9,701 nt of DNA, from contig JBMNRY010000076.1 in NCBI GenBank assembly GCA_050944915.1, positions 1 to 9,701 on the forward strand, written 5' to 3'. The translations under genes were made by a program, and so were the position numbers. A model generated the notes under the pieces. The model ran no database searches, was not told the origin of the DNA, and saw only the letters and a list, made by a program, of their open reading frames with translations. Shown piece by piece: positions 5,706 through 9,701 of the stretch. Within the stretch, counting starts at the first letter, position 1; every line of letters starts with the position of its first letter. The DNA comes from JBMNRY01 sp050944915. Its GTDB lineage: Bacteria > Bacillota > Limnochordia > JAAZLZ01.

Positions 5706-6734
5706 ATGGAAAGGAAGCGGTACCGGGACGCGGGGGTCGATGTGCAAGCCGGATACGAGACGGTGCGGTTGATCAAAGAATTCACTAAAGCCACCCATCG
5801 TCCCGAAGTATTGACGGAGATCGGCAGTTTCGGCGGCTTGTTCTCCCTGGGGGAACATTATCGGGATCCGGTTTTGGTGTCGGGCACCGATGGAGTTGGG
5901 ACGAAGCTTAAAATCGCCTTTATGATGGATAAACACGATACCATCGGTATCGATTTAGTCGCTTACTGTGTCAACGATATCATCTGCCACGGAGCCGAAC
6001 CCCTCTTTTTCCTTGATTATCTTGCTATGGGGAAGGTAGAGCCCCCTAAGGCTGCGGCCATCGTCCAAGGGATCGCGGCGGGCTGCCAACAGGCCGGCTG
6101 TGCCCTCATCGGCGGGGAAACTGCGGAAATGCCAGGCTTTTATCAGCCGGGGGAATACGATTTGGCCGGTTTTGCCGTAGGCGTGGTGGAAAAAGAGGAG
6201 ATCATCAACGGGGAGCAGGTCCAAGCCGGCGATGTGATCATCGGCTTGGCTTCCACCGGGCTACAAAGCAGTGGCTATTCCTTGGTGCGCAAGGTTTTCT
6301 TCGAGGAAGCTCGCCTATCGGTAGATACCTATCTAGACGAATTAGGGCGGACCTTGGGGGAAGAACTTTTAGAACCGACGGGGATTTATGCCCGGGTCAT
6401 CCAGGCTTTGCAGGCTAAATGTAAACTCAAGGGTATTGCGAATATAAGCGGTGGGGGGCTGCCGGAAAACCTGCCCCGATCCTTCGGGCTAGGTCTTAAA
6501 GCAGTGGTGGAGACCTCCAGCTGGGAAGTGCCGCCCATTTTCCAGATCTTAGCTGCCTACGGCGAGATCCCACGGCTGGAGATGTATGGCACCTTCAACA
6601 TGGGTATCGCCATGGCCATCATCGTTGCCCCCGAAGAGGCCTCCCGCGCTTTAGAAGTCCTGGCCTCCGCTGGTCAGAAGGCCATGATCATCGGTCGGAT
6701 GGAACCCGGCCAAGGGGAAGTGGAGTTGATTTAG
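5706..6734 (+). CDS. purM: Phosphoribosylformylglycinamidine cyclo-ligase (AIR synthetase)
   Basis: PurM closes the imidazole ring, converting FGAM and ATP to AIR. The 342 residues match the family length. Motifs in order are G-V-D-V-Q-A-G (10-16), S-G-T-D-G-V-G-T-K (59-67), C-V-N-D-I-I-C-H-G-A-E-P-L-F-F-L-D-Y (88-105), G-G-E-T-A-E-M-P-G (136-144), E-P-T-G-I-Y (223-228), S-G-G-G-L-P-E-N (248-255) and G-T-F-N-M-G (295-300). Two usually invariant histidines differ: the common L-H-S-N-G-Y-S is L-Q-S-S-G-Y-S (Gln187, Ser189), and the common A-H-I-T-G-G-G is A-N-I-S-G-G-G (Asn246). The rest of the active-site signature is intact, so I expect a working enzyme. The ATG follows GGGAGG (5692-5697) and is one base after the purF stop. 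Confidence 0.97.
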   Translation: MERKRYRDAGVDVQAGYETVRLIKEFTKATHRPEVLTEIGSFGGLFSLGEHYRDPVLVSGTDGVGTKLKIAFMMDKHDTIGIDLVAYCVNDIICHGAEPLFFLDYLAMGKVEPPKAAAIVQGIAAGCQQAGCALIGGETAEMPGFYQPGEYDLAGFAVGVVEKEEIINGEQVQAGDVIIGLASTGLQSSGYSLVRKVFFEEARLSVDTYLDELGRTLGEELLEPTGIYARVIQALQAKCKLKGIANISGGGLPENLPRSFGLGLKAVVETSSWEVPPIFQILAAYGEIPRLEMYGTFNMGIAMAIIVAPEEASRALEVLASAGQKAMIIGRMEPGQGEVELI

Positions 6735-6735
6735 G

Positions 6736-7356
6736 GTGGGGGATAGGGACTTCCAGTTGGTTGTATTGATTTCCGGCCGGGGAAGCAATCTCCAAGCCAT
6801 TATCGATGCCGTGGAGGCCGGGGAGCTTTCTGCCCGCATAAAGGCTGTCATCAGCGATAACCCCCATGCCTATGGGTTGATTCGGGCCCGCAGGGCGGGT
6901 ATTCCCGCCTACGCCTTGGATCGGGAGCCGAGGGAAAGCTATAACCGACGGTTATTGGCCCAACTTCAAGAGTTAAGACCCAATTTAATTTGCCTAGCTG
7001 GTTATATGCGGCTTTTGCCTCCCGAGATCATCGAGGCCTTTCCCCGACGGATTATCAATATCCATCCATCCCTGTTGCCGGCCTTTCCTGGGCTTAATGC
7101 CCAAAGACAGGCCTGGGAGTATGGGGTCAAAGTAACGGGGGCGACGGTCCATTTCGTCGACGAGGGCATGGATACGGGGCCCATTATCATCCAAGAAGCG
7201 GTCCCTGTGGAACCGGGGGATGATGTGGAGACCTTGACCCAAAGGATTTTAGCCGTTGAACACCGGATCTACGTCCAGGCCATCAAGTCCCTTCTGGAAA
7301 AAGGGGTGACCATCGATGGCCGACGGGTCGTCATTGAGGAGGGCGAGTATGCTTAA
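6736..7356 (+). CDS. purN: Phosphoribosylglycinamide (GAR) formyltransferase
   Basis: PurN transfers a formyl group from 10-formyl-tetrahydrofolate to GAR, giving FGAR. The N-terminal phosphate-binding motif is I-S-G-R-G-S-N-L-Q (12-20). The catalytic triad of the family is visible as Asn108 and His110 in I-N-I-H-P-S-L-L-P, and Asp146 in D-E-G-M-D-T-G-P. The 206 residues match the usual length. I chose the GTG at 6736 because it is the only start codon ahead of the conserved first strand; it sits one base after the purM stop with only a weak GGAG about 10 nt upstream, so translation probably depends on coupling to purM. The C-terminus overlaps purH by 8 bases. A folate-independent PurT is not needed with this gene present. 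Confidence 0.96.
   Translation: MGDRDFQLVVLISGRGSNLQAIIDAVEAGELSARIKAVISDNPHAYGLIRARRAGIPAYALDREPRESYNRRLLAQLQELRPNLICLAGYMRLLPPEIIEAFPRRIINIHPSLLPAFPGLNAQRQAWEYGVKVTGATVHFVDEGMDTGPIIIQEAVPVEPGDDVETLTQRILAVEHRIYVQAIKSLLEKGVTIDGRRVVIEEGEYA
7337..7342 (+). promoter_or_regulatory. Shine-Dalgarno that fixes the purH start
   Basis: AGGAGG inside the end of purN lies 6 nt before the ATG at 7349. It supports that start over the in-frame ATG at 7316, which would add 11 residues not expected ahead of the conserved PurH N-terminus. Confidence 0.8.
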
Positions 7357-8887
7357 GATTCGTAATGCGTTACTTAGTGTTTCCGATAAAGAGGGGATCG
7401 TCCAATTTGCCCGGGGTCTTCAGGAACATGGTGTAAGGTTGCTTTCCACCGGAGGCACCTACCAGACCTTAAAGGAAGCCGGTCTTGAGGTGACAGCCGT
7501 TGAAGATGTGACGGGGTTTCCCGAGATTTTGGGCGGACGGGTGAAAAGTCTTCATCCCAAAATCCACGGCGGCATCTTAGCCCGGCGGGATGAACCAGGG
7601 GATCTAGAGCAGCTGGAAGAGTTAGGCATCGACACTATTGATTTGGTCGCCGTCAATCTCTACCCCTTTGAGGCCACCGTGGCTAAAGAAGGGGTCAGTT
7701 TAGCCGAGGCCTGTGAGAATATCGATATCGGGGGGCCGGCCATGATCAGGGCTGCCGCGAAGAATTTCGCCCATGTGGCCGTCGTCGTCGATCCCCGACG
7801 CTACAGCTCCATCTTAGAGGCCCTGGCTGAACACGGGGGAATTCCTAGGGAATTAGCTATGGAGTTGGCCCTGGAAGCTTTTCAGCGGACCGGGGAGTAT
7901 GATGGACATATCGCCAGGTATTTAAGCCAGCAAAGGGGCGAGGGTTCCTTCCCCTCTCGGTTGAACTTCAATTTGGAGCAGGTGGCTAGCTTGCGCTACG
8001 GGGAAAACCCCCACCAGCAGGCGGCCTTTTATCGCTGGGACTCCGGGGGACTCTCTTTAGCCGATGTGGTCCAATATCAAGGGAAGGAATTATCCTACAA
8101 CAACTACGGTGATACCAGCGCTGCTTTGCAGATCCTGTGGGAATTCGAGGAGCCTACGGCGGTGGCCGTCAAACATGCTAATCCTTGTGGTATCGCCAGC
8201 GCCCCCGATATCAGCACCGCCTATGAGCGGGCCCGGGATGCCGATCCAGTCTCGATTTTCGGTGGGATCGTCGCCCTGAACCGACCGGTCGATGCTTCCT
8301 TGGCTCGGATCTTAAGCGAAATCTTTCTCGAGGTTATCGTCGCCCCAGGGTACAGCCCCGAGGCCTTAGAGATTTTCCAGGGTAAACCAAATTTGCGGAT
8401 TCTGGAATTGCCCCTGCCCCAGGGTCAGGGCTCCTTGGTGGAGATGAAAAGCGTCCTGGGTGGGGTGCTCATCCAGGAGGTCGATGGGGTCCTCTTGGAT
8501 GGTCAGCCGAAGCTGGTGACCAAAAGGGAGGCGACCCCTGAGGAATATGCCGATTTGCTATTTGCCTGGAAGGCCGTTAAGCATGTGAAATCCAACGCCA
8601 TCGTCGTCGCCAAAGATGGACAAACCTTGGGTGTCGGTGCAGGGCAGATGAATCGGATCACCGCAGCTAAACTGGCCCTTGACCAAGCGGGGGAGGAAGC
8701 CCAAGGTGCCGTCTTAGCCTCCGATGCCTTCTTCCCCTTCCCCGATGTGGTGGAAGCCGCGGCTCAGGCGGGAATTCGGGCCATCATCCAACCGGGAGGC
8801 TCCATTAGAGACGAAGAGTCTATCAAAGGGGCCGATGCCGCCGCTATAGCTATGTATTTCACCGGTATGCGCCATTTCAAGCACTAG
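7349..8887 (+). CDS. purH: Bifunctional AICAR formyltransferase / IMP cyclohydrolase
   Basis: PurH performs the last two steps: AICAR is formylated with 10-formyl-tetrahydrofolate and the product is closed to IMP. From the ATG at 7349 the protein has 512 residues, the same as B. subtilis PurH. The N-terminal MGS-like cyclohydrolase domain (about 1-195) shows S-T-G-G-T (33-37), V-K-S-L-H-P-K-I-H-G-G (65-75), N-L-Y-P-F (103-107) and I-D-I-G-G-P-A-M-I-R-A-A-A-K-N (125-139). The formyltransferase domain shows L-R-Y-G-E-N-P-H-Q (215-223), the catalytic Lys275-His276 in V-K-H-A-N-P-C-G, A-D-P-V-S-I-F-G-G (298-306), S-D-A-F-F-P-F-P-D (458-466) and the typical end R-H-F-K-H. The start overlaps the last 8 bases of purN, and purD follows after 12 nt. 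Nothing in it is unusual. Confidence 0.98.
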   Translation: MLKIRNALLSVSDKEGIVQFARGLQEHGVRLLSTGGTYQTLKEAGLEVTAVEDVTGFPEILGGRVKSLHPKIHGGILARRDEPGDLEQLEELGIDTIDLVAVNLYPFEATVAKEGVSLAEACENIDIGGPAMIRAAAKNFAHVAVVVDPRRYSSILEALAEHGGIPRELAMELALEAFQRTGEYDGHIARYLSQQRGEGSFPSRLNFNLEQVASLRYGENPHQQAAFYRWDSGGLSLADVVQYQGKELSYNNYGDTSAALQILWEFEEPTAVAVKHANPCGIASAPDISTAYERARDADPVSIFGGIVALNRPVDASLARILSEIFLEVIVAPGYSPEALEIFQGKPNLRILELPLPQGQGSLVEMKSVLGGVLIQEVDGVLLDGQPKLVTKREATPEEYADLLFAWKAVKHVKSNAIVVAKDGQTLGVGAGQMNRITAAKLALDQAGEEAQGAVLASDAFFPFPDVVEAAAQAGIRAIIQPGGSIRDEESIKGADAAAIAMYFTGMRHFKH

Positions 8888-8899
8888 GAGGGTCTGGCA

Positions 8900-9701
8900 A
8901 TGGCAGGGGACAAACGGGTATTGATCGTCGGTGGTGGTGGCCGGGAACACGCCTTGGCCACCGCCCTTAAGAAAAGCCCCCAGGTGGGGGAGATCTTTTG
9001 TAGCCCCGGTAACGCGGGGATCGCTTCCATGGCCACCTGTGTCGATATCAACGACGGTGTCCAGGGTCTCGCCCGTTGGGCCGAAGAGAATCGGATCGAT
9101 TTAACCGTTGTCGGTCCCGAAGCGGAATTGGCCGTTGGGATCGCCGATATCTTTGCCGCCCGGGGTTTAACTCTATTTGGCCCTAGTAGGGCAGCGGCGG
9201 CCCTGGAGACTAGTAAAGTATTCGCCAAAGAATTCATGGCCCGCCACGGCATTCCCACCGCGGCTTACCAGGTTTTTAGCGATTATGGGCAGGCCCTAGA
9301 TTACCTGGCCCGACAATCCTTTCCTTTAGTCATCAAAGCCGATGGCCTCGCGGCCGGTAAAGGGGTGACGGTAGCCGATAATCTAGAGGAAGCCCAAGGG
9401 GCCCTGGAGGCCATGATGGTGGAGGGGATCTTCGGCGAAGCCGGCTCCCAGGTGGTCATCGAGGAGTTCCTTCCCGGGGAGGAAGCCACTTTGTTGGTGT
9501 TCACCGACGGGGAACAGATCTTGCCCATGCCTTCGGCCCAGGATCATAAACGGATCGGGGAAGGGGACACGGGGCCCAACACGGGAGGGATGGGGGCTTA
9601 CAGTCCCACCCGGGTCCTTACGCCTTCGTTGGAGGAGAAGGTCATGGAGACCATAGTCCGTCCCACTATCGAGGGCATGGCTAGAGAAGGACGTCCCTAT
9701 C
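8900..9701 (+). CDS. purD: Phosphoribosylamine-glycine ligase (GAR synthetase), 3' end cut by window
   Basis: PurD joins phosphoribosylamine and glycine with ATP, using the product of PurF. The frame is open from the ATG at 8900 to the window edge, giving 267 residues of an expected 420 or so. The N-terminal domain starts V-L-I-V-G-G-G-G-R-E-H-A (7-18), where the family usually has G-S-G-G-R-E-H-A, and continues with S-P-G-N-A-G (35-40) and V-V-G-P-E-A-E-L (69-76). The ATP-grasp region has G-P-S-R-A-A-A-A-L-E, V-I-K-A-D-G-L-A-A-G-K-G-V, V-I-E-E-F-L-P-G-E-E-A and the near-invariant segment Q-D-H-K-R-I-G-E-G-D-T-G-P-N-T-G-G-M-G-A-Y. AGGAGGG at 8886-8892, overlapping the purH stop, lies 7 nt upstream of the start. 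It is the seventh gene of the operon; whether the operon continues cannot be seen. Confidence 0.97.
   Translation, partial: MAGDKRVLIVGGGGREHALATALKKSPQVGEIFCSPGNAGIASMATCVDINDGVQGLARWAEENRIDLTVVGPEAELAVGIADIFAARGLTLFGPSRAAAALETSKVFAKEFMARHGIPTAAYQVFSDYGQALDYLARQSFPLVIKADGLAAGKGVTVADNLEEAQGALEAMMVEGIFGEAGSQVVIEEFLPGEEATLLVFTDGEQILPMPSAQDHKRIGEGDTGPNTGGMGAYSPTRVLTPSLEEKVMETIVRPTIEGMAREGRPY

Noticed and set aside
5436..5936. A 166-codon open frame on the minus strand across the purF-purM junction.
   Set aside because: It lies wholly antisense to two well-conserved enzymes, has no recognisable protein motif and no clear ribosome-binding site; it is an artefact of codon usage on the + strand.
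7316..7351. Upstream in-frame ATG giving a 523-residue PurH.
   Set aside because: The ATG at 7349 has AGGAGG at the right distance, gives the exact family length of 512, and begins with the conserved M-L-K-I-R-N-A-L-L-S-V-S-D-K.

Overview
The window suggests a Bacillota (Firmicutes) genome of clostridial or thermophile type. Almost every gene has a strong AGGAGG-like Shine-Dalgarno. GTG and TTG starts occur. PurL is the short Gram-positive form. PurF has the Bacillus-type propeptide and four iron-sulfur cysteines. A ykkC-family riboswitch of the type found upstream of purine genes in this phylum controls the operon. The species cannot be named from the sequence alone.

Layout: all genes are on the + strand. 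Positions 1-229 hold the C-terminal end of a UPF0016/GDT1-type membrane cation transporter. A 98-bp gap follows, then an exported N-acetylmuramoyl-L-alanine amidase (328-1044). The intergenic region 1045-1357 is regulatory: a sigma-A-like promoter whose -35 box overlaps the amidase stop codon, a ykkC subtype 2 (probably PRPP-sensing) aptamer, a strong intrinsic terminator that shares bases with the end of the aptamer, and about 100 nt of leader. From 1358 to the right edge runs a tightly packed purine operon: purC-purL-purF-purM-purN-purH-purD. Gaps are 40 nt or less, and purL/purF and purN/purH overlap. purD is cut by the window edge.

Together these genes encode PRPP amidotransferase (PurF), GAR synthetase (PurD), GAR transformylase (PurN), the FGAM synthetase catalytic subunit (PurL), AIR synthetase (PurM), SAICAR synthetase (PurC) and the two last steps to IMP (PurH). 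Missing from the cluster are purE/purK, purB, and, most notably, purS and purQ, which a 738-residue PurL normally needs for glutamine-dependent activity.

I see no mobile element, CRISPR array, tRNA or rRNA, and nothing that looks like a wholly new system. The points most worth a second look are the riboswitch expression platform, which contains two mutually incompatible pairings, a PurC with changes at several otherwise conserved substrate-phosphate positions, two conserved histidines replaced in PurM, and the missing PurS/PurQ.
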